Assembly (NCBI GenBank): GCA_012838615.1
Contig: DUOV01000209.1
Location: 1 to 44,892, forward strand
Source of the DNA: Clostridia bacterium
GTDB taxonomy: Bacteria; Bacillota; DUOV01; Zhaonellaceae
Length of the DNA: 44,892 nucleotides
Direction of reading: 5' to 3'
Each line of letters starts with the position of its first letter. Position 1 is the stretch's first letter. The position numbers and the translations under genes are program-made. Shown in pieces: positions 34,135 to 42,690 of the stretch. The notes under the pieces were generated by a model. That model saw nothing but the letters and a program-made list of their open reading frames with translations. It did not search any database and was not told where the DNA came from.

Positions 34135-35463
34135 TTAAATCCTTTTCCAAACTCGGTCTGCTAATTCTCTACCTTTAGCCATAATTTCTCGTTCATCAAT
34201 ATCTACCAATCGCCTCTCTTCCATCACCACTTTTCCATTGATAATAGTAGTCTCTACTGAGCGCCCCATCATGCCAAAATGTATATGACTAGCAAGATTT
34301 TCGGATTGCATAGTGGTCCATGGTTCGTAATTTACAATAATAACATCAGCTAGTGCCCCTGGAACTAATCTTCCAACTGTTTTTTGAAAGAAGCTGGAAG
34401 CTATATTGGAATTATTCTCAAATAACATAGTAGGTGGCTCAACCCAAGACACACTTGGGTCTTTTTTGTTTAACTTATGCAGTATATTTGCAACTTTTAA
34501 AGACTCAAACATATCCGTAGTATAACCATCGGTTCCTAAACCTACCACAATACCCTTCTCCATCATATCTAGTACCGGAGCAACACCAACTGCATTACCC
34601 ATATTGGATTCAGGGTTGTGAATTACGTTGGAAGAAGTACTTTGAAGTAAATCAATTTCCTTGTCATTAACATGTACACAGTGAATCATAAGGGATTTTG
34701 GTCCTAAAATACCAAAATCAGCAAGACGTTCTACTACCCGTTTACCGTATTTTTGTAAACTGTCTTCCAGATCTTCCGTACCTTCCGCAGTATGCACATG
34801 GAATCCAACTCCAGTATCTGCATTGGCTTCACAACATTTTTCTAAAGTTTCGTTAGAAAGGGTTAACGAAGCATGCAAACCAAACATACCTTTTAACATG
34901 TCATCATTAGCTGAATTGCAATATTTTATGAACTCTATATTTTCTTCAATACCTTGCTTAGCAATTTCCTTACCGTCACGATCAGAAACTTCGTAACAAA
35001 GACTGCTGCGTAAACCGATTAGCTTAGCTGCTTCAGCGATTTTATTTAAACTTCCTCGAACAGCATATGGGCTTGCATGGTGATCGATGACTGTGGTTAC
35101 TCCATTTTTGACGCATTCAATCATAGGCACTAATGCGCTATAGTAAACATCTTCCAAGGTTAATACTTTATCAAGACGCCACCATAATCCTTCTAAAATA
35201 TCAGCAAACGTCTTTGCCGGAGGGCTGTCGGTAGACATTCCTCTGGCAAAAGTACTGTAATAATGCATATGAGTATTTATTAGGCCAGGCATTATTACCC
35301 GTCCTTGAGCATCAACAAAGCGAGCTTCCGGATATTTTGGTTTTAATTGGGCTGTTGGCCCTACTTCTTTAATTAAATTACCGTCAATTGCTACACATCC
35401 ATCTGAAAGATAGGGTTTTGCCGAATCCCAAGTTATTAATCTCCCGTTACCTACTAAAAGCAT
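34135..35463 (-). CDS. ssnA: SsnA-type amidohydrolase
   Basis: 442 aa, metal-dependent hydrolase of the guanine deaminase/TrzN superfamily. Metal ligands: NTHMHYYSTFARG, FGLHASLTLS with HVHTAEGTEDLED, MIHCVHVND, and LGTDGYTTDMFE. SsnA is the cluster companion of ygfK and is thought to hydrolyse a purine-derived ring. It begins 23 bp after the fused xanthine dehydrogenase gene and is co-transcribed with it. Confidence 0.92.
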   Translation of the reverse strand: MLLVGNGRLITWDSAKPYLSDGCVAIDGNLIKEVGPTAQLKPKYPEARFVDAQGRVIMPGLINTHMHYYSTFARGMSTDSPPAKTFADILEGLWWRLDKVLTLEDVYYSALVPMIECVKNGVTTVIDHHASPYAVRGSLNKIAEAAKLIGLRSSLCYEVSDRDGKEIAKQGIEENIEFIKYCNSANDDMLKGMFGLHASLTLSNETLEKCCEANADTGVGFHVHTAEGTEDLEDSLQKYGKRVVERLADFGILGPKSLMIHCVHVNDKEIDLLQSTSSNVIHNPESNMGNAVGVAPVLDMMEKGIVVGLGTDGYTTDMFESLKVANILHKLNKKDPSVSWVEPPTMLFENNSNIASSFFQKTVGRLVPGALADVIIVNYEPWTTMQSENLASHIHFGMMGRSVETTIINGKVVMEERRLVDIDEREIMAKGRELADRVWKRI

Positions 35464-35486
35464 TTATAAACACCTCGCAATAACTT

Positions 35487-38045
35487 TTATTTTTTCTTAG
35501 GCCTATAAGCCGTATCTTCCAAAGGCAAGCTAAAACGTCTTTGGCCATCAAATCTGTAATAAGCTGACGCCACAGCCGGAGCAGTAGGTATAGTTGCAAT
35601 CTCACCAATACCTTTGGCTCCATAAGCTAAAGACGATGGGTTTTTCCCAATAATTTTAGTCTCTACTTCAGGCATATCGGTAGAACGAAGTAAACCCAAA
35701 GTACCAAATTTGGCCTTAGGTACTGAATTGACAAGTGGAAATTCTTCTTTTAAAGCATAACCTAATCCCATCGCTATACCACCTTCAATTTGGCCTTCCA
35801 CGTTTTTAGGATTTATTGCTCGGCCTACATCATGGGCTGCAACTACTTTCTTAACAATGCCGTCTTCATCAAGTATTACTACATGAGTTGCATAGCTATA
35901 AGCAACATGGTTGACCGGGTGTTCTTTAGGTGAATTTAAGGGATCGGTAACTCCTTCAAACTCGCCGTTAAATTCTGCACCTTCTAACTCTTCTAGACTC
36001 TTTTCTTTTAACTGCTCAGCTAATTGCAAAGCTGCTTGCCTTACTGCTTCTCCGGTGAACAAAGTTTGTCTGGAAGCGGTGGTCGAGCCTGAATCGGGAG
36101 CAATTATGGTGTTAGGATGGGCCACTTCAACTTTACTTTCATCTATGCCTACAGTTTCACATATTATCTGGGTCATGGTTGTTGCTAATCCTTGTCCAAT
36201 GCAAGAAGCAGCGGTTTGTAACTGTATTTTGCCATCTTTAATAATCAGTTTAGCTCGCCCTATGTCCGGTACTCCTACACCTAAACCAGCATTTTTGATG
36301 GCACAGGCTATTCCTGCGTTTTTATGACTCTCGTATTCTTCTTTAACAGCTAGTAAGGTTTCGTCGATTGCTGTGCTTTCATCGGCTATTTGGCCGTTAG
36401 GCATAATGTCGCCGGGTCTTAAGGCGTTTCTGTATCTGATTTCCCAAGGTGATATACCAACCATTTCTGCTAATATGTCTAGGTTCCCTTCACAGGCAAA
36501 GGCTGACTGGGCTACTCCAAATCCTCTAAAGGCACCTGCTGGTGGGTTGTTGGTATAGACTCCTGTTCCTGTAAGTTCAACATTTGGTACTCTGTAAGGT
36601 CCTGCTGCATGAGTGCAGGCTCTTTCCAAAACTGGGCCCCCTAGAGATGCGTAGGCTCCTGTGTCAGCAACTATTTTTGCTACCATGACGGTTATATGGC
36701 CGTTTTCATCGCAGCCTGTTGTCATTTCTATGTCCATGGCATGGCGTTTCGGATGAACCAACAGGCTTTCTTTGCGACTTAAGGTGAGTTTGACGGGTTT
36801 CTTAGTTGCCATGGCCAATAACGCGGCATGATGTTGTACGCTTAGGTCTTCTTTACCGCCAAAGCCCCCTCCAATGTATTTGGCTATAACACGTACTTTT
36901 TCTTCCGGTAACCCTAAAATATTAGCTATGCTATGCATGTCGTGGTATACGCTTTGGGTGCCTACATATATGGTTACCCCACCGTCTTCATCGGGTATGG
37001 CTAATGCGCTTTCCGGTTCCAGAAAAGCATGTTCGACAAAGGGAGTTTTGTAGGTTTTGGTCACTACATATTTTGAATTGGCAATAGCTTCTTCGGGGTT
37101 ACCTCTTTTAACATGGGTCTTTGCTAAGATGTTCCCCTTTGGATGTAGTTTGGGTGCATCTTCTTTTAATGCTTCATAGGGGTTTGTTATTGGTGGCAGT
37201 TCTTCATAATCTACTTCGATTAGGTCCAAGGCTTCTCTGGCTGCCTTTTTGGTCTTGGCTGCTACTAAGGCTAAAGCATCTCCCACATATCTTGTTTCTT
37301 CTCCTACGGCTACAAGGGTTGGCCAGTCTTTTTGCAGGTAGCCTTCTATTCTTTCACCCGGAATGTCTTCGGCCAGTAAGACCGCCTCTACCTGTGGATG
37401 TTCTTTGGCTTTACTTATATCTATTCCTTTAATCTTGGCTCTGGGGTATTTTGTCCTAAGTACGGCTGCGTATAGCATGTTTTCTACAAATAGGTCATCT
37501 ACGTATTCTGCTTGGCCTAGTGTTTTAGCTCGAGCATCAACTCTTTCCAGGACTCCTCCTACCTTGGCCTCACCCCGTTCTCCTGGACTTATTTCGCCTC
37601 TTAAGGCCTGAGCTGCCAGCATTACTGCTTTTTCAATTTTTACATAACCGGTACAACGGCAAAGGTTATTGCGTAAGGCTTTTTTCACTTCGCTTGGAGT
37701 TGGGTTTAAATTTTGATCTAAAAGGCCTTTGGCGCTAATCACCATGCCTGGAATACAAAATCCACATTGTACTGCCCCGGCTTCGGCAAATGCCCAGGCG
37801 TAAATATCTTGTTCTTTTTGGGGTAATCCTTCAATGGTTAAAACTGTCTTGCCTTCTAATCTAGCTATTTTTTGAACGCAGGCTCGTGTTGGCTTACCAT
37901 CTACCAGCACCATACATGCGCCGCACACGCCTTCCCCACATCCGTTCTTTAATGAGGTGAGTTGTAATTCATCGCGTAAGTAGTCCATTAGGTTTAATTC
38001 GGCTGGAGCTGTTACTTGCTTGCCATTTAAGTTGAATGTTACCAT
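35487..38045 (-). CDS. Selenium-dependent-type xanthine dehydrogenase, fused 2Fe-2S and Mo domains
   Basis: 852 aa, the length of the Se-dependent XDH family. Residues 1-155 carry two 2Fe-2S clusters (NGCGEGVCGACMVLVDG, CGFCIPGM, NNLCRCTGYVKIE). The rest is the molybdenum-binding part with KYIGGGFGGKED, GAFRGFGVAQSAF (substrate-site Arg), ASCIGQGLATTM and the catalytic Glu in AKGIGEIATIP. No FAD domain; electrons must pass to another protein. In relatives selenium is a labile ligand on Mo, not selenocysteine, and no in-frame TGA is present. A leader terminator and operator lie upstream. Confidence 0.92.
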   Translation of the reverse strand: MVTFNLNGKQVTAPAELNLMDYLRDELQLTSLKNGCGEGVCGACMVLVDGKPTRACVQKIARLEGKTVLTIEGLPQKEQDIYAWAFAEAGAVQCGFCIPGMVISAKGLLDQNLNPTPSEVKKALRNNLCRCTGYVKIEKAVMLAAQALRGEISPGERGEAKVGGVLERVDARAKTLGQAEYVDDLFVENMLYAAVLRTKYPRAKIKGIDISKAKEHPQVEAVLLAEDIPGERIEGYLQKDWPTLVAVGEETRYVGDALALVAAKTKKAAREALDLIEVDYEELPPITNPYEALKEDAPKLHPKGNILAKTHVKRGNPEEAIANSKYVVTKTYKTPFVEHAFLEPESALAIPDEDGGVTIYVGTQSVYHDMHSIANILGLPEEKVRVIAKYIGGGFGGKEDLSVQHHAALLAMATKKPVKLTLSRKESLLVHPKRHAMDIEMTTGCDENGHITVMVAKIVADTGAYASLGGPVLERACTHAAGPYRVPNVELTGTGVYTNNPPAGAFRGFGVAQSAFACEGNLDILAEMVGISPWEIRYRNALRPGDIMPNGQIADESTAIDETLLAVKEEYESHKNAGIACAIKNAGLGVGVPDIGRAKLIIKDGKIQLQTAASCIGQGLATTMTQIICETVGIDESKVEVAHPNTIIAPDSGSTTASRQTLFTGEAVRQAALQLAEQLKEKSLEELEGAEFNGEFEGVTDPLNSPKEHPVNHVAYSYATHVVILDEDGIVKKVVAAHDVGRAINPKNVEGQIEGGIAMGLGYALKEEFPLVNSVPKAKFGTLGLLRSTDMPEVETKIIGKNPSSLAYGAKGIGEIATIPTAPAVASAYYRFDGQRRFSLPLEDTAYRPKKK

Positions 38046-38072
38046 GCTTTACCTCCTTCTAAATAATGTTTT

Positions 38073-38107
38073 AAAAAACCCCAAGCTAAAATTTTAGCGT
38101 TGGGGTT
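38073..38107 (-). promoter_or_regulatory. Leader terminator before the fused XDH gene
   Basis: Stem AACCCCAA/TTGGGGTT around a 14-bp palindrome GCTAAAATTTTAGC, with a T-run on the minus strand, 27 nt before the start codon. Upstream (38130-38137) AAAGGGTC could pair with the 5' arm and prevent termination. The same order is seen before xdhA. Confidence 0.75.
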
Positions 38108-38144
38108 CAAATTACATTTAAGATACTACGACCCTTTTTTGAAG

Positions 38145-38163
38145 TTGTCTAGATGTTCTACAA
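38145..38163. promoter_or_regulatory. Candidate GntR operator 3 (fused XDH operon)
   Basis: TTGTCTAGATGTTCTACAA, an imperfect dyad with TTGT/ACAA ends. A TCCTGCCACAAA box follows 35 bp further (38198-38209), as in the xdhA region. Confidence 0.65.
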
Positions 38164-38238
38164 TTTCTATTATAAATTCTCTAAACGCTATTTATATCCT
38201 GCCACAAACACTAAATGCATATATATTATTTATAATAG

Positions 38239-38700
38239 TTATTGGTTAAGAGCTTTTTCTACTGCCCTAAGGATATTTTGATATCCTGTGCAGCGACAAA
38301 AATGCCCTGATAACTCTCGTTTTATTTCTTCTTTAGTGTATTTTTTACCGCTTTCTACCATGGCAGTTGCTGTTAAGACTAGGCCTGGAGTGCAAAACCC
38401 GCATTGAATTGCTCCTTCATCTATAAAAGCTTGCTGAACTTTTGATAGTTCACCGTTTTTAGCAATTCCCTCAATTGTAGTTATATTTTTCCCATCAGCC
38501 CAAACTGCAAGATAAATACAAGAGTCTATTGGTGTGCCATCGATTAAAACAGTACAGGCTCCACATTCACCTACTCCACAACCTTTTTTAACACCTGTAT
38601 AAAACAATCGGTTTCTTAAAACTTCGAGAAGTGACTCTCTGACATCTATCTCTAAGTCATACTTTTTCCCATTTACGTTTAGGGTTATCTTTTTACGCAA
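38239..38700 (-). CDS. xdhC: Molybdenum hydroxylase 2Fe-2S subunit
   Basis: 153 aa. Two 2Fe-2S clusters: [16 protein letters not shown] near residue 40 and CGFCTPGL with [12 protein letters not shown] near 100-140. Small subunit of the three-part xanthine-dehydrogenase-type enzyme encoded here as Mo subunit, FAD subunit, Fe-S subunit. The TTG start follows GGAGGTG and overlaps the end of the FAD-subunit gene by 8 bp, implying translational coupling. Confidence 0.93.
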   Translation of the reverse strand: MRKKITLNVNGKKYDLEIDVRESLLEVLRNRLFYTGVKKGCGVGECGACTVLIDGTPIDSCIYLAVWADGKNITTIEGIAKNGELSKVQQAFIDEGAIQCGFCTPGLVLTATAMVESGKKYTKEEIKRELSGHFCRCTGYQNILRAVEKALNQ

Positions 38701-39574
38701 TTTCTACACCTCCTGCGCGAAGAATGGCCGATTTTAACGCACGCCCAGTTAACTCTTCTACTAGGTGTTCCCTATATTCTTTTGATGCTCTCCAGGAGGT
38801 TCTTGCCTTAGTTGGTTTCACGGCAAGTTTACCTATTTCTTTAATTGTTTCAGTAGTCACTTCCTTATTTCTTGCGTACTCTTCTGCCTCATGGCATCTT
38901 ATGGGGGTAGGGGCTGCAACACCTAAACCTATTCTTAAGTCTTCCATAAGGTTATCTTTTACTTTGCAAAGTACGGATACTCCTAAAGTTGCAATATCCA
39001 TTGCGTTGCGCATTGAAAATTTAATATATTTTCCACTATAGCCTTTATAGTCTTTCTGGTCGATTAGGATTGCTACTAACATTTCACTTGGACGCAAATC
39101 TACTTTACCAGGACCAAGATAAAATTCTTCAATTGGTATAATTCTCTCATCTTTTAAAGACTTAAGTTTAAGTTTGGCATTCAAAGCGAAAAGTGTGGAA
39201 GCACTATCGGCGGAAGTTGCACCATTACAAATATTTCCTCCAATGGTGGCCACATTGCGAATCTGTGGTCCTCCCATGGAAAGGCTGGCTTCGGCTAATA
39301 CCGGTATAGATTTAGCAATGAGGGGGTCGTTGGCAATTTGGCTGAAGGTGGCTAAAGGGCCTATATTAATTGTCCCATCTTCCAACTTTTTTATGTTTTT
39401 TAAAGATGCTATATTGTGAATTGATAATAAGTCTATTTTTTCCAGTTTACCTCCATGCATCTTTATTAATATGTCTGTTCCTCCAGCTACTATTTTCAGG
39501 TCGGGATTCTCAGACAACTTAAAAATTGCTTCATCTATAGTTTTAGCTTCGTAATAGTTTCTAAAATTATACAT
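38693..39574 (-). CDS. Molybdenum hydroxylase FAD-binding subunit
   Basis: 293 aa, CO-dehydrogenase medium-chain family. FAD motifs [16 protein letters not shown] near residue 30 and [16 protein letters not shown] near 105; [12 protein letters not shown] and SMGGPQIRN are typical. It passes electrons from the Fe-S subunit to NAD or another acceptor. Equivalent to XdhB/YgfM. 15 bp after the Mo-subunit gene. Confidence 0.93.
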   Translation of the reverse strand: MYNFRNYYEAKTIDEAIFKLSENPDLKIVAGGTDILIKMHGGKLEKIDLLSIHNIASLKNIKKLEDGTINIGPLATFSQIANDPLIAKSIPVLAEASLSMGGPQIRNVATIGGNICNGATSADSASTLFALNAKLKLKSLKDERIIPIEEFYLGPGKVDLRPSEMLVAILIDQKDYKGYSGKYIKFSMRNAMDIATLGVSVLCKVKDNLMEDLRIGLGVAAPTPIRCHEAEEYARNKEVTTETIKEIGKLAVKPTKARTSWRASKEYREHLVEELTGRALKSAILRAGGVEIA

Positions 39575-39589
39575 GGCTCACCCTCCCTT

Positions 39590-41881
39590 CTATATAAGTC
39601 CGACTTCTTTAAATTTTTTAAACACACGTTCTGGATTCATGGGTATTTTATTAAACTCAACCCCGGTTGCGTCTAACACAGCATTTCTAATAGCCGGAGC
39701 CGGACTAATTGCAGGTGGTTCTCCTAAAGACTTAACTCCGTAGGCGCTTGTGGGTTCACTAGTTTCTACAAAATCCACTCCAATCTCAGGCGTATCCATA
39801 ATAGTTGGTAGTTTGTAATCTAATAGGTTGTTATTAAGTGGTCGGCCTGTATTTTCATCAAATAGTAACTGTTCTGACAAAGCATAACCAATACCCATGC
39901 TCACTCCACCATGGACTTGCCCTCTTGCTAATTGGGGATTAATTATTTTACCTGCATCATGAACGTTATAAATTTCAATAATTTCAATTTTCCCTGTCTT
40001 AATATCTACTTCCACTTCAGTAAATGTAACACCAAAAGATGGAGCGTTTACTCTGGCATTGTTTGAAGTATCGCTGGTGATAGGTTTTGCGTGTACTGTA
40101 TCGTAGTATGTCCTCATGGCAACTTCTTCTAAAGGCATTACTGTTTCTCCGGAATGTTTGTAAATAATTTGTGAATCTTTAATATCTAAAGCGCTAGCTG
40201 GTATATCTGTCATTCCCCAAGTAAAATCGAGTATTTTAGCTTTTACTTCTTCAGCAGCTTTTTTTACTGCCATGCCAGTAATATAGGTTTGTCTGGACGC
40301 ATAAGCACCTGTATCGAAGGGACTGATATCGGTATCTTGGGTGGAAATAACATGCACTTGTTCAAATTTAATCCCTATGGTCTCTGCTACGATTTGAGCA
40401 AATACTGTATCACTACCTTGCCCAATTTCGGTGGCGCCAACTTGTAGTTGGACTGAACCGTCCTGATTTAGAACAATTCTCGCCCCTGCTATTTCAATAC
40501 TTACTGGGTGGGTCCCTGAGGCATAAGCGAAGCATGCCATGCCAAGGCCTCTCCGTTTGTCGCCTTTTTGAACTGCATACTTAGCCTTTTTGGCTGTCCA
40601 GTTAATTAGCTCTTTCCCCTGCTCTATACATTGGGCTAGGCCATTAGTGTACACCTTCACTTTTGTTAAAGGATCTTCATAGCCAACTCCTGCAAGATTC
40701 TTCTTGCGAAATTCTAAAGGGTCTATATTAAGTTTGCGAGCTATGTTTTCTACATGACATTCTAAGGCGTAATGAATTTGTGGAGCGCCGTAGGCACGCA
40801 TAGCACCTGCTGCAGGTAGGTTTGTATATACTGTTATTGGTTCATATTTTATGGCCTGAAAATTATATAAGGGTCTAAATTTGCTTCCGGCACTCATGGC
40901 TATGGAATGTCCATGGGAAGCATAAGCTCCGTTGTTGGAAAGTAATCTAATATGGGTGGCAACTAGTTTCCCTTCCTTAGATACTCCGGTTTTAATTTTA
41001 AACTTAAAAGCGTGTCTTGTTCTAGAAGCTGCCAGGGATTCTTCCCGGGTATGTTCAAGTTTTACTGGTCTGCCGCCTACTGCTAAGGTCATAGCTGCAA
41101 CTAGTGGTTCTAATACAACATCTTGCTTGCTACCAAAGCCTCCGCCGATATAGGGTTTTATAACTCTTACCTTTCCCCAAGGTATCCCTAAGGCTTGGCC
41201 TACGATCCTTCTTACAATATGAGGAATCTGAGTGGAAGAAACAATGACAATCCGATCATTTCCATCTATATATGCATAGGAAATATGGGGTTCCATATGA
41301 CAGTGTTGTACTATGCTGGTCTCAAATTCGTCTTCAAAAATGTGCTCACAAGCCTTGAGTGCTTCTTCTGTATCTCCAATCTCAAAACCAAAGGAACTTA
41401 TAATGTTATCTTTTTTATCTTCGTGAATTAATGGTGCGCCTTCTTTTAAGGCTGCTTCGGGAGTTAAAAGGGGTTCTAATATTTCATATTCAACTTCTAT
41501 TAACTTTAAAGCTTCTTCTGCTGTCAGCTCATCTACAGCTACTACAGCAGCAATTCCGTCTCCAACAAAACGAGCTTTGTCTGCTAGTATTGTACGGTCT
41601 GCCACGTCTCTTTTTTTCGGATCTAAGGCGTAGGGATGTCCTGCTGTAGGATATAGGTTTTGAGGCGTGTTTTGATAGGTTAATACTGCTTCTACTCCAG
41701 GCAAAGTCTCTGCCTTACTTGTGTCTATTCTCTTAATTCTTGCGTGGGCGTATGGGCTTCGTAAAACTTTTCCTACCAGCATGTCACGTTCATGAAAATC
41801 GCCCGTATACTTGGCCTTTCCGGTAACTTTGGCTACAGCATCAACTCGCTTAACGCTTTTACCGATTACACTATGTTCCAT
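39590..41881 (-). CDS. xdhA: Xanthine dehydrogenase-type molybdenum-binding subunit
   Basis: 763 aa. Mo-cofactor motifs: IKPYIGGGFGSKQD, AAGAMRAYGAPQIHYALE (with the substrate-site Arg), VGATEIGQGSDTVFAQIVAE and the catalytic Glu in VKSLGEPPAISPAPAIRNAV. First gene of the three-subunit operon. Purine specificity is likely from the cluster context but could extend to related heterocycles such as nicotinate-like compounds. Ribosome site GGAGGGGG; leader terminator and operator upstream. Confidence 0.93.
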   Translation of the reverse strand: MEHSVIGKSVKRVDAVAKVTGKAKYTGDFHERDMLVGKVLRSPYAHARIKRIDTSKAETLPGVEAVLTYQNTPQNLYPTAGHPYALDPKKRDVADRTILADKARFVGDGIAAVVAVDELTAEEALKLIEVEYEILEPLLTPEAALKEGAPLIHEDKKDNIISSFGFEIGDTEEALKACEHIFEDEFETSIVQHCHMEPHISYAYIDGNDRIVIVSSTQIPHIVRRIVGQALGIPWGKVRVIKPYIGGGFGSKQDVVLEPLVAAMTLAVGGRPVKLEHTREESLAASRTRHAFKFKIKTGVSKEGKLVATHIRLLSNNGAYASHGHSIAMSAGSKFRPLYNFQAIKYEPITVYTNLPAAGAMRAYGAPQIHYALECHVENIARKLNIDPLEFRKKNLAGVGYEDPLTKVKVYTNGLAQCIEQGKELINWTAKKAKYAVQKGDKRRGLGMACFAYASGTHPVSIEIAGARIVLNQDGSVQLQVGATEIGQGSDTVFAQIVAETIGIKFEQVHVISTQDTDISPFDTGAYASRQTYITGMAVKKAAEEVKAKILDFTWGMTDIPASALDIKDSQIIYKHSGETVMPLEEVAMRTYYDTVHAKPITSDTSNNARVNAPSFGVTFTEVEVDIKTGKIEIIEIYNVHDAGKIINPQLARGQVHGGVSMGIGYALSEQLLFDENTGRPLNNNLLDYKLPTIMDTPEIGVDFVETSEPTSAYGVKSLGEPPAISPAPAIRNAVLDATGVEFNKIPMNPERVFKKFKEVGLI

Positions 41882-41933
41882 AATTCTCCCCCTCCTATAA
41901 ATATTAGCCGTATTATGGCAAAATACTGATAAT

Positions 41934-41968
41934 AATGAAAACCCAAAGTGCTACTATTACTTTGGGTT
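41934..41968 (-). promoter_or_regulatory. Leader terminator before xdhA
   Basis: 10-bp perfect stem AACCCAAAGT/ACTTTGGGTT followed by TTTTC on the minus strand, about 55 nt before the start codon. AAAGGGTC (41990-41997) lies 21 nt upstream of the stem, as in the fused XDH leader. Confidence 0.7.
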
Positions 41969-42033
41969 CGGCTTAATCTAAAGTATGATGACCCTTTGAT
42001 AACATTTTATAAACACATTTAAATTAAACAAAG

Positions 42034-42052
42034 TTGTATAGATGTTGTGCAA
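42034..42052. promoter_or_regulatory. Candidate GntR operator 4 (xdhA operon)
   Basis: TTGTATAGATGTTGTGCAA, with the TCCTGCCACAAA box 36 bp further on (42089-42100). The 312 bp between xdhA and tRNA-Lys hold this, the leader terminator and no gene. Confidence 0.65.
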
Positions 42053-42193
42053 CCTTTTCATTTATTAATTCTACAGTAAAATAATGATTCCTGCCACAAA
42101 TATAAGTTAAGAGTAGATTTTTTCAACATTTCCTAAAATTACCTGGCACAAGATACTAGATTTATGCTATAATTACAACTGTCGCGAAAAAAT

Positions 42194-42269
42194 GAGCCAT
42201 TAGCTCAGTCGGCAGAGCACCTGACTTTTAATCAGGGTGTCCCGCGTTCGAGTCGCGGATGGCTCACCA
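42194..42269 (+). tRNA. tRNA-Lys(UUU)
   Basis: 76 nt with encoded CCA. Acceptor GAGCCAT/ATGGCTC, anticodon arm CCTGA-CTTTTAA-TCAGG with anticodon TTT, T arm CCGCG-TTCGAGT-CGCGG. Confidence 0.97.
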
Positions 42270-42280
42270 AAAGCAGTAAA

Positions 42281-42308
42281 AACACATTATTATTAATGTG
42301 TTTTTTTA
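42281..42308 (+). terminator. Terminator after tRNA-Lys
   Basis: AACACATTA/TAATGTGTT hairpin followed by seven T. Confidence 0.85.
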
Positions 42309-42390
42309 TTTTTATATATTACTGTATATTATTAACTATTTTTGGGGTAATACTAAACTACTGAAGTTAAAATTAGAAGGGAGAAATAAA

Positions 42391-42582
42391 ATGTCCAAGT
42401 TAGCTTTAACATTAGTTATTATTGGTGCCCTAAATTGGCTATTGGTGGGATTGCTGCAATACGATTTAGTCGCAGCACTTTTTGGCGGGAGTTCTTCTTT
42501 GCTTAGCAGACTCATTTATACTTTAGTAGGAATAGCTGGAATCTATAGTATTACCTTCTTGTTTAATGAGCGTAGAGTTTAA
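42391..42582 (+). CDS. DUF378-family small membrane protein
   Basis: 63 aa. Two membrane segments, around LTLVIIGALNWLLVGLLQYD and RLIYTLVGIAGIYSITFLF; the GALNWLLVG motif defines the DUF378 (YuzA-like) family. The ATG at 42391 has AGAAGGGAG upstream; the open frame extends further 5' but that part overlaps the tRNA terminator. Function unknown. Confidence 0.9.
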   Translation: MSKLALTLVIIGALNWLLVGLLQYDLVAALFGGSSSLLSRLIYTLVGIAGIYSITFLFNERRV

Positions 42583-42606
42583 CCTCGGAATAACCGAGGT
42601 TTTTTA
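42581..42606 (+). terminator. Terminator after the DUF378 gene
   Basis: AACCTCGG/CCGAGGTT stem with a short loop and a run of T. Confidence 0.85.
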
Positions 42607-42690
42607 ATTTTTTAGTTGTATGGTCTCCCCTAAAGGTACTTGGATATGCTATAGTTAAATGTAAACATTTTTTAATAGAAGGAGAGTAAT

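Noticed and set aside
35487-38045. Selenocysteine in the Se-type xanthine dehydrogenase
   Set aside because: The frame has no in-frame TGA; selenium in this family is a labile cofactor ligand.
38195-38212. Sigma-54 promoter from TTTGTGGCAGG
   Set aside because: No GC lies at the required distance after the GG in either copy, and no enhancer-binding activator gene is nearby.
38073-38230. Purine riboswitch before the XDH operons
   Set aside because: The conserved purine aptamer core and its three-way junction are not present; what is conserved between the two leaders differs from it.
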